The notes: generated by a model not told the origin, from the sequence alone. A DNA stretch of 64,000 bases from Methylomonas methanica (GCF_001644035.1 NZ_LUUG01000053.1:1-64000), one strand, 5' to 3'; positions 27,989 to 41,664 are shown, numbered from the stretch's first letter. A program made the numbers and translations.

Positions 27989-28366
27989 ATGCCGTCATCA
28001 TTAAAAAAACAACGCGGTTTAACCTTTCTGTCTATTGCCTTTATCTTGGCGCTAATTGGTTTCTTTACCCTATTGATTCTAAAAATTGCCCCGATTTACA
28101 TCAATCATAGCCGAGTGGTAAACGCCTTGAAAGCAGTGGAAAACACTACCGATATAGTGACTAAAACTAAGTCTGATATAAAAGGTAGCTTGGAAAAACG
28201 CTTTGATATGAATTATGTAGAGCACGTGACCAATGACAATATCAAAATCGTTGCGCAACCCGGCTATGTGCGGGTTGATATCGACTATGAGAGAGTGGAA
28301 CCCATTATGGGTAATTTGAGTGTGTTGGTTGAATTCCACGAGGGATTCGAAGCTGGCAATAAGTGA
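27989..28366 (+). CDS. DUF4845 single-pass membrane protein
   Basis: This 125-residue protein has one N-terminal transmembrane helix (FILALIGFFTLLILKIAPIY) preceded by a pilin-like GLTF start. A small soluble domain with IKIVAQPGYVRVDIDYERVEPIMGN follows. Proteins of this type (DUF4845) are almost always found between lepB and rnc, as here, but their function is unknown. The stop codon overlaps the GTG start of rnc. A GGGGG ribosome-binding site precedes the ATG. Confidence 0.9.
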   Translation: MPSSLKKQRGLTFLSIAFILALIGFFTLLILKIAPIYINHSRVVNALKAVENTTDIVTKTKSDIKGSLEKRFDMNYVEHVTNDNIKIVAQPGYVRVDIDYERVEPIMGNLSVLVEFHEGFEAGNK

Positions 28367-29046
28367 TTAAAAAACCGGAAACTCTTGCCGGCAAGTTGGG
28401 TTTAACGTTTAACGACCCCAGCTTATTTGCGATGGCCTTGACCCATCGTAGCATGGGCGCCAAAAACAATGAGCGCCTAGAATATCTGGGCGATTCCGTG
28501 CTGGGCTTCGTAATCGCCCAAAAATTATACGAACTGTTCCCCGAAGCAGGAGAGGGCGCCTTAAGCCGATTACGTGCCAGTCTGGTCAACCAAAATTCGC
28601 TGGCGGAAGTGGCTCGACAGCACAATATTGGCGACTATCTGATTTTAGGTTCCGGCGAACTGAAAAGCGGCGGTTTTCGTAGAGACTCGATTCTGTCGGA
28701 TGCCTTGGAAGCCATTATGGGTGCCTTGCTGAAAGACCAAGGAGTGGATGTCTGTCAGCAATGGATACTACGATTATTCGATGACAAACTGGCTGCGCTG
28801 AAAGTAGACGATTGGACCAAAGACCCGAAAACCCGGTTGCAGGAATTGATGCAAGCCAGCCGTAAGCCATTGCCGGTTTACGAATTAGTCAGTATGTCCG
28901 GCGCGGATCACGCGCAAACCTTTGAAGTGAAATGCACTATCGCATTAACGCCGGAAACCCGTAACGGTGTCGGTATTTCCCGAAAAAAGGCTGAGCAGGC
29001 AGCTGCCGAAAATATGTTAAATTTTTTACAATCCAGGGATAAATGA
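28363..29046 (+). CDS. rnc: Ribonuclease III
   Basis: RNase III cleaves double-stranded RNA, including the rRNA precursor. The 227-residue protein has the signature ERLEYLGDSVLG at about residues 38-49 with the metal-binding glutamates and aspartates, and a C-terminal double-stranded RNA-binding domain (DPKTRLQELMQASRKPLPVYELV). It starts with GTG inside the stop region of the upstream gene (GTGA overlap) and ends overlapping era by four bases. Both overlaps suggest coupled translation. Confidence 0.98.
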   Translation: MIKKPETLAGKLGLTFNDPSLFAMALTHRSMGAKNNERLEYLGDSVLGFVIAQKLYELFPEAGEGALSRLRASLVNQNSLAEVARQHNIGDYLILGSGELKSGGFRRDSILSDALEAIMGALLKDQGVDVCQQWILRLFDDKLAALKVDDWTKDPKTRLQELMQASRKPLPVYELVSMSGADHAQTFEVKCTIALTPETRNGVGISRKKAEQAAAENMLNFLQSRDK

Positions 29047-29933
29047 ACTGCGGATATGTTGCTTTAATCGGTAGGCCCAATGTCGGTAAATCGACGTTGA
29101 TGAATCACTTGCTGGGTCAGAAACTCAGCATCACCTCAAGAAAGCCGCAAACCACCCGGCATCGAATTCTGGGTATCAAGACGACAGCCGCCGGGCAGGC
29201 CATCTTTATGGACACCCCGGGCATGCACAGCGACGAAAAAAAGGTATTGAACCGTTATCTGAACAAGACTGCGGACAGTACCTTGCTGGGAGTCGATGTG
29301 GTGATTTGGTTGCTGGACGGCTTGTATTGGCACGAGTACGACGAGAAGATTTTCCAGAAACTCGAGCGAGCCGGACTGCCGGTTATCTTGGCAATCAACA
29401 AGGTCGATAAAATCAAGGATAAGGATGCAGTGCTCAAATTCTTCGCTGAGGCCCAGCAGAAATATCCGTTTCAGCACATCGTGCCGGTTTCGGCGCTGAA
29501 AAATACCAATCTTGAGCTGCTGGAGCAGCACATCATGGCCTTGTTGCCCGAGGCCGAGCCAATTTACCCGGAAGATCAAATCACCGACAGGCCAGAGCGC
29601 TTTTTTGCCGCGGAAATTATTCGCGAAAAACTGACCCGCCGTTTGGGCGACGAATTGCCTTACGCGCTGACTGTAGAAATCGAACGTTACGAAGAGTTTC
29701 CGGAACTTTGCAAAATATACGCAGCGATTTTGGTAGAGCGGGATAGCCAAAAAAGCATCGTCATCGGTAAGCAAGGCGAAATGCTGAAAAAAGTCGGTAG
29801 CGAAGCACGCGTCGATATTGAAAAATTGATTGGCCAAAAAGTCTATCTGGAACTGTGGGTTAAAGTGAAAAAGGGCTGGTCGGATAACGAGCGCGCCTTA
29901 CAGAGTTTAGGTTTTAGCGATTTTGGTAATTAA
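29043..29933 (+). CDS. era: GTPase Era
   Basis: Era binds 16S rRNA and controls 30S subunit maturation. The 296-residue protein has the P-loop [12 protein letters not shown] at residues 10-21, the DTPGMH switch II, the NKVDKIKD specificity motif and a C-terminal KH domain with the signature VIGKQGEMLKKVGSEAR. It overlaps rnc by four bases and recO by one. The rnc-era pairing is conserved in most bacteria. Confidence 0.98.
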   Translation: MNCGYVALIGRPNVGKSTLMNHLLGQKLSITSRKPQTTRHRILGIKTTAAGQAIFMDTPGMHSDEKKVLNRYLNKTADSTLLGVDVVIWLLDGLYWHEYDEKIFQKLERAGLPVILAINKVDKIKDKDAVLKFFAEAQQKYPFQHIVPVSALKNTNLELLEQHIMALLPEAEPIYPEDQITDRPERFFAAEIIREKLTRRLGDELPYALTVEIERYEEFPELCKIYAAILVERDSQKSIVIGKQGEMLKKVGSEARVDIEKLIGQKVYLELWVKVKKGWSDNERALQSLGFSDFGN

Positions 29934-30634
29934 TGAATGGTTCGGCCGTTTATTTGCAGCCGGCGTTTGTGCTCCAGCATCGACCATACCGGGAAACCAG
30001 CGTATTGTTAGATGTTTTTACCCGGGATTTTGGCGTGGTTTCCATGCTCGCCAAGGGTGTGCGTAAGGAAAAGTCGAAAATCGCCGGCTTGTTGTTGCCT
30101 TTCAGTGCGCTGCGGCTGTCTTTTGTCGATAAAAATGAATTAAAAGTTCTTTCTCAAGTGGAATACGTCGACAGCTATCCTTTAGAGCGTTTGGCTTTGT
30201 ACTGCGGATTTTATGTGAACGAGCTGGTGCAGATATTTGTGCACAAATACGATCCTCAACCCGAGATGTTTAGTTGCTACGAGCGTTGCCTGAGTGATTT
30301 ATTGCTTGGTGAGCGTATCGAGCAGACTCTGCGTTATTTTGAGCTGGATTTATTGCAAGAGGCTGGCTATGCCGTTGCGATGGACTCCGAAGCTAACGGT
30401 AACCCAATAATGACAGGGCAACGCTATAATTTTTTAGCTGATTTCGGCATGGTCGCGGATAACGAAGGCTTGATCGGCGGTGAAACCTTATCAATCTTGG
30501 CCGCAAGGGCGCTGCTGGAAGGCCGCGCTTTGTTTGAAGCCAAACTACTCTTCAGAAAGATGCTGGATGGACATTTGCAAGGCAGACAGCTGAAAAGCAG
30601 GGATGTACTGGCAAAAATCATTAAGTATTTGTAG
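29933..30634 (+). CDS. recO: DNA repair protein RecO
   Basis: RecO loads RecA on SSB-coated single-stranded DNA in the RecFOR pathway. The 233-residue protein has the N-terminal OB-fold with [19 protein letters not shown] and [14 protein letters not shown] helical C-terminal domain ([19 protein letters not shown]) follows. The zinc-binding cysteines seen in some RecO proteins are not present, as in other gammaproteobacteria. It is directly coupled to era. Confidence 0.95.
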   Translation: MNGSAVYLQPAFVLQHRPYRETSVLLDVFTRDFGVVSMLAKGVRKEKSKIAGLLLPFSALRLSFVDKNELKVLSQVEYVDSYPLERLALYCGFYVNELVQIFVHKYDPQPEMFSCYERCLSDLLLGERIEQTLRYFELDLLQEAGYAVAMDSEANGNPIMTGQRYNFLADFGMVADNEGLIGGETLSILAARALLEGRALFEAKLLFRKMLDGHLQGRQLKSRDVLAKIIKYL

Positions 30635-30707
30635 GCTAAAGACGAAACTCAGGACGGGTTTACCATCTTTCATCCATCTTACTCATCCGCTTGCGGACTT
30701 ATATTCA

Positions 30708-31451
30708 ATGGAAAAACAAATCATCTTATTAGGCGTCAACATCGACCATGTTGCGACCTTACGCCAGGCTAGAGGCACTCGTTATCCCGAGCCGGTGCAG
30801 GCTGCGCTGGTCGCCGAGCAGGCCGGTGCCGACGGCATTACCGCGCATTTGCGCGAAGACAGACGGCATATTCAGGACAGAGATATTTATTTGCTAAAGG
30901 ATATGTTGCATACCCGGCTGAATCTGGAAATGGCCGTGACCGATGCTATGTTGGCGTTGGCGGTTAAGGTCGAGCCGCAAGCTTGTTGTTTAGTGCCGGA
31001 ACGCCGTGAGGAATTGACCACCGAGGGCGGTCTGGATGTGGCCGGTGCTGCGGGTAAAATGCGCTCTGCCTGCCGGCAATTGGCGGATGCCAATATAGAA
31101 GTATCCTTATTTATCGATCCGGACTTCCGGCAAATCGACGCGGCGGTTGAGGCTGGTGCGCCGGTGGTGGAGTTGCATACCGGCCGCTATGCGGACGCCG
31201 TGAGCAAGGTTGAGAGAGAGGAAGAATTGCAAAGAATCCGCACGGCTGCGGCTTATGCTCACCAAGCAGGATTGCAAGTCAATGCCGGACACGGATTGAA
31301 TATCGCCAATGTCGAGGCTATTTGCCGGATCGAGCAGATTGTGGAATTAAATATAGGTCATTCCTTGATTGCGCAGGCTCTGTTTTCCGGCTTGGAAAAC
31401 GCGGTTAGGGATATGAAGCGGGTAATGCGGGAGTCGCGTTTACACGGTTGA
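30708..31451 (+). CDS. pdxJ: Pyridoxine 5'-phosphate synthase PdxJ
   Basis: PdxJ condenses 1-deoxyxylulose 5-phosphate with amino-acetone phosphate to form pyridoxine 5'-phosphate. The 247-residue protein starts at the ATG at 30708, giving [18 protein letters not shown], the conserved family start. A longer frame from 30603 overlaps recO and adds a non-conserved leader, so it was not used. Other motifs are [16 protein letters not shown], the catalytic EVSLFIDPD region and NAGHGLN. It follows recO, as in other gammaproteobacteria. Confidence 0.97.
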   Translation: MEKQIILLGVNIDHVATLRQARGTRYPEPVQAALVAEQAGADGITAHLREDRRHIQDRDIYLLKDMLHTRLNLEMAVTDAMLALAVKVEPQACCLVPERREELTTEGGLDVAGAAGKMRSACRQLADANIEVSLFIDPDFRQIDAAVEAGAPVVELHTGRYADAVSKVEREEELQRIRTAAAYAHQAGLQVNAGHGLNIANVEAICRIEQIVELNIGHSLIAQALFSGLENAVRDMKRVMRESRLHG

Positions 31452-31455
31452 TAAC

Positions 31456-32199
31456 ATGCAGAAAGAGCTCGAGTTTTATCAATTAACCTCGATAGGCAAT
31501 CGCGAGGTTAATCAGGATTGCATGGCCCACCGAGTGTGCGTTGATTACGCGGTATTTGTCGTCGCTGACGGATTGGGCGGGCATTACTCCGGCGAAAAGG
31601 CCTCACAATTTTTTTGCCGTAGCTTGATTGCCTTGGCGGAAAAATATCGTGGGCATGTATCATCAGCGAAGGCCGAGACGGTGATGGCTGCTTGGGTCAC
31701 CGAAGCTGTCAGGAATATGAGTGAACTGTTTGCCGGCGATCCGTTTGCAAGCGATGCTCACACCACCTGTGCGATTCTGTATTTGGACCAGGAGCGGACG
31801 ATAGTGGCTCATTGTGGCGACTCCAGGGTCTATCGTATCAATCCCGAGCAAGTCTTATGGCGTACAAAAGATCATTCGGTGCCCCAACAACTGTTTAACG
31901 AGGGCAAAATCAGCGAATGGGAAATGGGGGTGCATCCCGATCAGCATAAGCTGACGCGTAGTATTAATGTGCTGAGTGCGCCTGCGGTCGATATAGCCAG
32001 TTTCCCACCGATGAAAAGCGGCGAAACCTTTGTGCTCTGTAGCGACGGTTTCTGGGAGTTTGTAAAGGAGCCGGAGTTGTTGGCGTTATCGCAAGAGGGT
32101 ATTGGGAAGCCGGAGTTGCAAAAGATGGCAAAAATGGCTGTGTTACGCGCCCAAGGTAAAAGCGATAATGTTACCGTGCAGTGGATAAGGCGGCGTTAG
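31456..32199 (+). CDS. PP2C-type serine/threonine phosphatase
   Basis: This 247-residue protein is a metal-dependent PP2C phosphatase. The metal-binding motifs are visible as REVNQDC, VVADGLGGHYSGE, HCGDSRVYRI, LCSDGFWEF and KSDNVTV. It has no membrane segment or extra domain, so it is probably cytoplasmic. Such enzymes oppose Hanks-type kinases or act on anti-sigma antagonists. No kinase partner is in the window. It starts five bases after pdxJ and probably shares the lepA-lepB transcript, where acpS is often found. Confidence 0.92.
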   Translation: MQKELEFYQLTSIGNREVNQDCMAHRVCVDYAVFVVADGLGGHYSGEKASQFFCRSLIALAEKYRGHVSSAKAETVMAAWVTEAVRNMSELFAGDPFASDAHTTCAILYLDQERTIVAHCGDSRVYRINPEQVLWRTKDHSVPQQLFNEGKISEWEMGVHPDQHKLTRSINVLSAPAVDIASFPPMKSGETFVLCSDGFWEFVKEPELLALSQEGIGKPELQKMAKMAVLRAQGKSDNVTVQWIRRR

Positions 32200-32212
32200 C
32201 TGTGCAGGAGGG

Positions 32213-32238
32213 CCGGGGCATAGCAGATGCAGCCCCGG
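32213..32238. terminator. Hairpin between convergent genes
   Basis: CCGGGGC (32213-32219) and GCCCCGG (32232-32238) form a 7-bp GC stem in the 52-base gap between the PP2C gene and the sigma-54 activator, which converge here. No T-tract follows on either strand, so a terminator role is only suggested. Confidence 0.4.
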
Positions 32239-32251
32239 TAAACTGTATGGC

Positions 32252-33220
32252 TTAGTGTGTTGCCAAGCCGTGTTTTTGAATACGGTAAAGCAAGGTGTCC
32301 CTGGATATGCCCAATAGACGCGCCGATTTGCTGCGATTGCCCTTGGTTCTGTTCAAGGCTTGCAGAATCATGTCTGCTTCCAACGCATCAAGTTGTAGCC
32401 CTAACTCCGGCAAGGTAAAGTCGGAACTGACTGTTATTGCGCTGCGGTTGAATTCGTGGGGCAGATTTTCCGGCTCGATTACTTTGCCCGACAACAGAAT
32501 GCTTAGTCTTTCACAAAGATTTCGCAATTCACGTACATTGCCCGGCCATTTGTAGCTGCGCAGCGTTTTTATGGCTTGTCTGCTGAATGTAGGCGGTTCC
32601 AGCGAATGCGCGGCTGAGAAGTGCGTGAAAAAATGTTTGGCCAGTATTTCGATATCTTCGGTCCGCTGATGCAATGCCGGCAATTCCAGAGGCACTACAT
32701 TTAAGCGGAAATATAAGTCTTGACGAAACTGACCGTTTTCTATCAGTTTGGTGAGGTCGGCATTGGAGGCCGCAATAACGCGCACATTGACCATATAGGG
32801 TTTGGTGCCTCCGACCGGCAAACATTCTCCGGATTCAAGGAAACGTAAAAGTTTTGCTTGGATCCCCAAGGGTAAAGAGTTGATTTCGTCCAGAAATAAA
32901 GTACCGCCATCGGCTGCCTGAAACAGTCCTTGCTTGTCAGATACCGCGCCGGTAAAAGCACCTTTCTTATGGCCGAATATTTCTGATTCAACCAGACCTT
33001 CAGGGAGTGCTGCGCAATTTAAGGCGATGAAGGGTTTATTTGCGCGCGGGCTATCCTTTTGAATTGCCGTTGCCAGTACTTCTTTTCCCGTGCCGGTTTC
33101 ACCTTTGATCAGCACGGTAACGTCGGTCGCCGCAACGATACGAGCGCTACGAATCAATGCTTCGATTGCGGGAGATTGTCCAATAATAGGATCGAAGTTA
33201 TCCACTGTAAAACCTCTCAA
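32252..33220 (-). CDS. Sigma-54-dependent transcriptional activator without a sensory domain
   Basis: The 322-residue protein starts almost directly with the AAA+ domain: FDPIIGQSPAIEALIR, Walker A GETGTGKE (residues 40-47), the sigma-54 contact loop GAFTGA (87-92) and Walker B GGTLFLDEINSL. A C-terminal Fis-type helix-turn-helix follows (NRSKSARLLGISRDTLLYRI). The N-terminal receiver, PAS or GAF domain found in most such activators is missing; only about nine residues precede the AAA+ domain. Activity may be controlled by a separate partner protein, as for PspF. It overlaps the upstream membrane-protein gene by four bases. Confidence 0.93.
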   Translation of the reverse strand: MRGFTVDNFDPIIGQSPAIEALIRSARIVAATDVTVLIKGETGTGKEVLATAIQKDSPRANKPFIALNCAALPEGLVESEIFGHKKGAFTGAVSDKQGLFQAADGGTLFLDEINSLPLGIQAKLLRFLESGECLPVGGTKPYMVNVRVIAASNADLTKLIENGQFRQDLYFRLNVVPLELPALHQRTEDIEILAKHFFTHFSAAHSLEPPTFSRQAIKTLRSYKWPGNVRELRNLCERLSILLSGKVIEPENLPHEFNRSAITVSSDFTLPELGLQLDALEADMILQALNRTKGNRSKSARLLGISRDTLLYRIQKHGLATH

Positions 33221-33948
33221 AACGTCATGATGTGTTCAACGCGCATAGGGTAGAGCCATGGGAAGGCTGCCAATAGCGCAAAGATAATAAACAAGGCTGC
33301 CACCGCGTGTTTAAAGTGCCGGATTTTAGAAAGCCTCGCCAGTAATGAGGTCATTATACCGACACCCATCACGGCAGGTAAAGTGCCCAATCCAAAAGCC
33401 AACATAGTGAGTGCGCTGTGGGTAATGCTGCCCGTGGTAACTGCTAGTGCCAATGCCGTATAAATCAAGCCGCAGGGCAGCCAGCCCCACACCATACCAA
33501 ACAACAAAGCTTGGGTGCGGTTTTGTACCGGAATCAATCGGCGGCCGAATGGTTCGATAAGTTTCCAGAAGCGTGCGCCCATTTTTTCTATGTAGGCAAA
33601 GTAAGGGAACCAACCGCCGAGGTAAAGTCCGGCACCTGCCATCACCACGGCCGAGAGGAGTTGCAAAAATCTGTGTGCTTGGCCTTGAGCAAACGGTAGC
33701 GTTAAGAAGGCCTCCAGGACTCCAACTAAGGCGCCGGCCATCGCGTAGCTAAGAACCCGGCCGATGTTGTAATTCAGCACGATACCGAACAGACGGCGTT
33801 TATCGTTGCGAAGTTCGGGTTTAAGACTGTAAGTTAGGGTGCCAATAATGGAGCCGCACATGCCTATGCAATGCAGGCTGCTGAATAAACCCATTACAAA
33901 CGCGGCAAGATAGGAAGCATTAAAGTCGAGGTAAAGATGCATAAACAA
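33217..33948 (-). CDS. TauE/SafE-family (DsbD-like) membrane protein
   Basis: The 243-residue protein has about six transmembrane helices. It carries the motif GLFSSLHCIGMCGSIIG near the N-terminus, where a cysteine pair HCIGMC is typical of the SafE-like group often annotated as sulfite exporter or heavy-metal/cytochrome-oxidase maturation proteins. A second conserved segment is FGMVWGWLPCGLIYTALALA. The group is linked to copper or cytochrome c oxidase assembly in some bacteria, but a transport substrate cannot be read from sequence. Its stop overlaps the start of the sigma-54 activator, so the two form an operon. Confidence 0.82.
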   Translation of the reverse strand: MFMHLYLDFNASYLAAFVMGLFSSLHCIGMCGSIIGTLTYSLKPELRNDKRRLFGIVLNYNIGRVLSYAMAGALVGVLEAFLTLPFAQGQAHRFLQLLSAVVMAGAGLYLGGWFPYFAYIEKMGARFWKLIEPFGRRLIPVQNRTQALLFGMVWGWLPCGLIYTALALAVTTGSITHSALTMLAFGLGTLPAVMGVGIMTSLLARLSKIRHFKHAVAALFIIFALLAAFPWLYPMRVEHIMTF

Positions 33949-34031
33949 AAAGCCGGGGTAATAAGGTATTGAGTGAATTAGCGAGGATTATAGACGCTTT
34001 CCGAAACGCTAACGACGCGCAGATCTTTAAA

Positions 34032-34955
34032 TTAACCGCTGTTGGATAAGTTATTCGCGCAGATGCGATTCCGCCCTTGATGCTTGGCCTGATACAACGC
34101 GTCGTCCGCCGCTTTCAGTAAACTGGCAACATCGTCGAATGTGTGGGCCTGTAAGGTCGCAACGCCGATGGATATGGTCACGAAATTGTTTGGGTTGTTC
34201 TGCGTATGGCGTATCTTTAGATTCTCTATAGTTTCGCGGTACTGCTCGGCACGCATTAGGGCGCCTATGCTGTCGGTGTTGGGAAGCAGGATGGAGAACT
34301 CTTCACCGCCCAGCCTCGCCACCAAGTCTTCGGGCCTATGGGTAATTTTTTGTAAGGCGCGCGCCACCGTTTTCAGGCACTCGTCGCCCATGGGATGCCC
34401 AAAGTAGTCGTTAAATTGTTTGAAATTGTCGATATCGGCTATTAACAACGAAAGCGGCATGCCCGTGCGTTTGGACTGATTCCATTGGCGTTCCAGGGCG
34501 GCGTCAAATGCTCTGCGATTGGGGATCTCCGTCAGTCCGTCCAGCGATGCCAGTTTTTCCAACAAATCGGATTTGGTTTTTAGCTGAATTTGGGTTCGTA
34601 CTCTGGCTAACACAATGGATGGCGAAAACGGTTTGGTGATGTAGTCGCTACCGCCTATTCGAAAGCCATGCACCTCATCTTCTTCCGAATGTTTGGCGGT
34701 CAGGAAAATAATCGGAATATTGCGGGTTTTATCCGCCGACTTGAGCTGATGGCATATTTCATAACCATCCATGTCGTCCAGCATGATGTCCAGCAGGATC
34801 AGGTCGGGAAGTTGGCTGGTGGCGATATGTAAAGCCAGTTCGCTATGCACGGCTACTTTGACCGTGTAATGGGGTTCGAGAATGTTCTTGATAAGATCCA
34901 GATTTTCCGGGCTATCATCCACCGCCAGAATGGTATGCGTGTTTCTATTTTCCAT
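34032..34955 (-). CDS. Response regulator with GGDEF diguanylate cyclase domain
   Basis: The protein makes the second messenger c-di-GMP under control of a receiver domain. The receiver has phospho-acceptor Asp56 (LILLDIMLDDMDGYE). The GGDEF domain has the active-site motif GGEEF (about residue 215) preceded by RPED, an RxxD inhibitory site five residues upstream, so feedback control is likely. I chose the ATG at 34955 (307 residues) because an AGGA site precedes it and the longer frame overlaps the kinase gene. It starts four bases after the hybrid kinase stop, so that kinase is the obvious phosphate donor. Confidence 0.94.
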   Translation of the reverse strand: MENRNTHTILAVDDSPENLDLIKNILEPHYTVKVAVHSELALHIATSQLPDLILLDIMLDDMDGYEICHQLKSADKTRNIPIIFLTAKHSEEDEVHGFRIGGSDYITKPFSPSIVLARVRTQIQLKTKSDLLEKLASLDGLTEIPNRRAFDAALERQWNQSKRTGMPLSLLIADIDNFKQFNDYFGHPMGDECLKTVARALQKITHRPEDLVARLGGEEFSILLPNTDSIGALMRAEQYRETIENLKIRHTQNNPNNFVTISIGVATLQAHTFDDVASLLKAADDALYQAKHQGRNRICANNLSNSG

Positions 34956-34959
34956 TTTC

Positions 34960-38958
<3,999 letters not shown>

Positions 38959-39057
38959 AGTTTGCTGATGTTGGGAATCAAACCGGGAGGGTCGGGAAAA
39001 ATCTTAGCCCGGCTATCGGCAAATGTGAATCCATGTCGCCGGAAAACTGTCCGGTGG

Positions 39058-40044
39058 TCAGCAAATTGGGATTTTATACGCTGCTCCGGCCCGTTCTTTA
39101 ACCAGTTTAGGAACCAGATAGCCGGGCAGATGGCTTCGCATATCTTCTATTAAATGCCTAGCGGCGGTTTCGGATACTTCAAAATGGCCGGTGCCGCTGG
39201 CGTGGTCCAGCACATGCAGGTAGTAAGGCAAAATGCCCAGCTCAAACAGCTTCTCGCTCAGTGCGCAGAGCGTCGTGCCGGCATCGTTAATCCCCTTCAA
39301 TAGGACGCTTTGATTTAATAAAGTGATGCCGTGGCGGCGTAAATCGCTACAAACCGCTCCAACAGCAGGGCTCAGCTCATTCGCATGATTGGCATGAAAT
39401 ACCAGCACAATTTGTTGCGATAGGCTGGATAAGGCGTTCAGCAGTTGTTGGGTAACGCGCATCGGCAATACGATGGGCACCCTGCTATGAATGCGAATCC
39501 GTTTGACATGTTCAATCTCCCCTAGTTTTTCCAGTAGCTGGCCGAGCTTATCGTCATTTAGCAGCAAGGGGTCGCCGCCGCTGAGGATTACTTCGCTGAT
39601 TTCCGGATGGTTGATAATGTAGCTAAGTGCTTGTTGGACTTTTTGCGTAGACAACTGCAACTCCGCATAAGGGAAATTGCGCCGAAAACAATACCGGCAG
39701 TGCACTGCGCAAGCGCCGGTGCTAATCAACAATACTCGGCCATGATACTTATGAATAATGCCTGCTTCGGCAACGGCGCCAAGGTCTCCCACCGGGTCAT
39801 GGCTGTAGCCCGGATAGTCGATCAGTTCGTTCTGAGTCGGCAGCACTTGTCTCAGCAAGGGGTCATTCGGATCGCCGGGGCGCATGCAATCGGCAAATCC
39901 GCGCGGGACACGAAGCGGAAAGGCTTTGAAATCCGGCAGCAATGCCACGCTGTCTATTGGAATATGCAGATAGTCACAAAGGGCTTCGACGCTGGTAAAT
40001 GCCTCGGCCAGCGCTTGTTGCCAGCCGGCGGTTTGGGTGTTCAA
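39058..40044 (-). CDS. epmB: EF-P (R)-beta-lysine forming aminomutase EpmB
   Basis: EpmB converts (S)-alpha-lysine to (R)-beta-lysine, which is then attached to EF-P. The 328-residue protein has the radical-SAM motif CAVHCRYCFRRNFPY (CxxxCxxC) and the lysine 2,3-aminomutase segments SGGDPLLLNDDKL and PYYLHVLDHASGTGHF. It is divergent from efp with 73 bases between the coding starts, and epmA follows efp, so the full modification set is together. Confidence 0.95.
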   Translation of the reverse strand: MNTQTAGWQQALAEAFTSVEALCDYLHIPIDSVALLPDFKAFPLRVPRGFADCMRPGDPNDPLLRQVLPTQNELIDYPGYSHDPVGDLGAVAEAGIIHKYHGRVLLISTGACAVHCRYCFRRNFPYAELQLSTQKVQQALSYIINHPEISEVILSGGDPLLLNDDKLGQLLEKLGEIEHVKRIRIHSRVPIVLPMRVTQQLLNALSSLSQQIVLVFHANHANELSPAVGAVCSDLRRHGITLLNQSVLLKGINDAGTTLCALSEKLFELGILPYYLHVLDHASGTGHFEVSETAARHLIEDMRSHLPGYLVPKLVKERAGAAYKIPIC

Positions 40045-40079
40045 TGCTGCTCCGGTTTCCGATTAAAAATCTTATCCAT

Positions 40080-40085
40080 TATAAT
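40080..40085 (+). promoter_or_regulatory. Probable -10 box of the efp promoter
   Basis: A perfect TATAAT lies 32 bases upstream of the efp ATG. The -35 region at 17-18 bases spacing is weak (TTTCCG at 40056-40061). A GAGGA ribosome-binding site at 40108-40112 lies before the ATG. Confidence 0.55.
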
Positions 40086-40117
40086 CGTCCGACTATTATT
40101 TGTTTCACGAGGAAAAA

Positions 40118-40687
40118 ATGGCGACTTTTAGCACCAACGAGTTCAAGGGCGGTTTGAAAATCATGCTGGACAACGACCCTTGTTCGATTATCGAAAACGA
40201 GTTTGTTAAGCCGGGTAAGGGGCAGGCGTTTAATCGGGTCAGGATCAGAAATCTGAAAACCGGTCGGGTCATTGAGCGTACCTTTAAATCCGGCGATACC
40301 GTGGAAGGTGCGGATGTCGTTGATAAGGAAATGCAATATTTGTACAGCGATGGCGAGTTCTGGCACTTCATGGTGCCCGATACTTTTGAACAGTATCAAG
40401 CCGACAAAAACGCTGTATCCGATGCTATTAAATGGCTGAAAGAACAAGATGTTTGCACAATGACCCTGTGGAACGACTCACCGTTGTCGGTAACGCCACC
40501 TAACTTTGTGGAATTAACCATCACCGAAACCGATCCCGGCCTGAAAGGCGATACCTCGGGCGGCGGCGGTAAACCGGCCACGCTGGAGTCCGGTGCCGTG
40601 GTGCGCGTACCCTTGTTTGTGCAAATCGGCGAAGTGATCAAAGTCGATACCCGTACCGGCGAGTACGTGTCCCGCGTTAAAGAGTGA
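40118..40687 (+). CDS. efp: Elongation factor P
   Basis: EF-P rescues ribosomes stalled at consecutive prolines. The 189-residue protein has three beta-barrel domains and the modified Lys34 in the loop KPGKGQAF, the form recognised by EpmA. I used the ATG at 40118 because it follows a GAGGA site and gives the standard [12 protein letters not shown] start; an in-frame upstream start at 40100 adds six unconserved residues. LptD in this window has a proline-rich N-terminal stretch and could be a client. Confidence 0.98.
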   Translation: MATFSTNEFKGGLKIMLDNDPCSIIENEFVKPGKGQAFNRVRIRNLKTGRVIERTFKSGDTVEGADVVDKEMQYLYSDGEFWHFMVPDTFEQYQADKNAVSDAIKWLKEQDVCTMTLWNDSPLSVTPPNFVELTITETDPGLKGDTSGGGGKPATLESGAVVRVPLFVQIGEVIKVDTRTGEYVSRVKE

Positions 40688-41664
40688 CGGTACGCTGGCA
40701 GCCGAGCTGCCCACTTGAGCATTTGCGCACTCGCGCGCAAATGCTGGCGGCGATACGGCGTTTTTTCGAGGCGCGGGATGTGCTGGAAGTCGAAACGCCG
40801 CTACTGTGCCCGGCTACCGGCACCGATCCGCAGCTGGATTTTTTCAGCAGTCAATTTAATTCCCCCCCCAACAGACCAACCCTGTTTCTACAAACCTCGC
40901 CGGAGTTCGCGATGAAGCGGCTGTTGGCCGCGGGTAGCGGCAGTATTTATCAGGTCTGCAAGGCGTTTAGGAACGGCGAAGCCGGGCGCTATCACAATCC
41001 GGAATTCACGATTTTGGAATGGTATCGGGTCGGCTACGATTTGCGGCAATTGATGGCGGAAGTCGCCGAATTGTTGCAGCAGCTATTGCAGTCCTTCTCT
41101 GCCGAATTGCCAACCAAGCAAATCAGCTACCAACAGCTATTTTTGGATTCCACAGGTTTGGATCCTTTGATTTTTTGCGTCAGCGATTATCAGACCTATG
41201 CAGTTGCGAATTCGCTTCCGGAGGCTAACGAGCTGTGCGGTAACGATCATGCATTATGGCTGGATTTCATTTTTAGCCATCGCGTCCAGCAGATGATGGA
41301 TAAGGATACGATTTATTTGCTGCATGGCTATCCGGCCATCCAGTCTTCGCTGGCACGCTTGAATGTCGATGATTCGCGGATCAGCGAGCGTTTTGAAGTG
41401 TTCATCAATGGCGTGGAGCTGGGCAATGGTTTTTATGAACTCGCCGATCCGCTTGAACAGGAAGCGCGTTTTGATCAGGAAATTGCCTATCGGCTAAGTC
41501 ATGGTTTACCGGGGGTTGCTAAGGACGACGCATTTTTGCAGGCATTGAAATTCGGTTTGCCGGATTGCAGCGGGGTAGCGATTGGCCTGGACCGGCTGCT
41601 GATGATTGCTCTGGGCAGTGCGTCTATTAGCGACGTGCTGGCTTTTCCTGTCGCGCGCGTTTGA
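40684..41664 (+). CDS. epmA: EF-P--(R)-beta-lysine ligase EpmA
   Basis: EpmA (PoxA/GenX) attaches (R)-beta-lysine to Lys34 of EF-P. The 326-residue protein is a truncated class II lysyl-tRNA synthetase core without an anticodon-binding domain. The motifs are [57 protein letters not shown] and the motif 3 [15 protein letters not shown]. It starts with GTG overlapping the efp stop codon, so it is coupled to efp. Confidence 0.96.
   Translation: MTVRWQPSCPLEHLRTRAQMLAAIRRFFEARDVLEVETPLLCPATGTDPQLDFFSSQFNSPPNRPTLFLQTSPEFAMKRLLAAGSGSIYQVCKAFRNGEAGRYHNPEFTILEWYRVGYDLRQLMAEVAELLQQLLQSFSAELPTKQISYQQLFLDSTGLDPLIFCVSDYQTYAVANSLPEANELCGNDHALWLDFIFSHRVQQMMDKDTIYLLHGYPAIQSSLARLNVDDSRISERFEVFINGVELGNGFYELADPLEQEARFDQEIAYRLSHGLPGVAKDDAFLQALKFGLPDCSGVAIGLDRLLMIALGSASISDVLAFPVARV

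Noticed and set aside
30603-30707. N-terminal extension of pdxJ overlapping recO
   Set aside because: The extension is not family-like and overlaps recO in another frame; the ATG at 30708 gives the conserved start.
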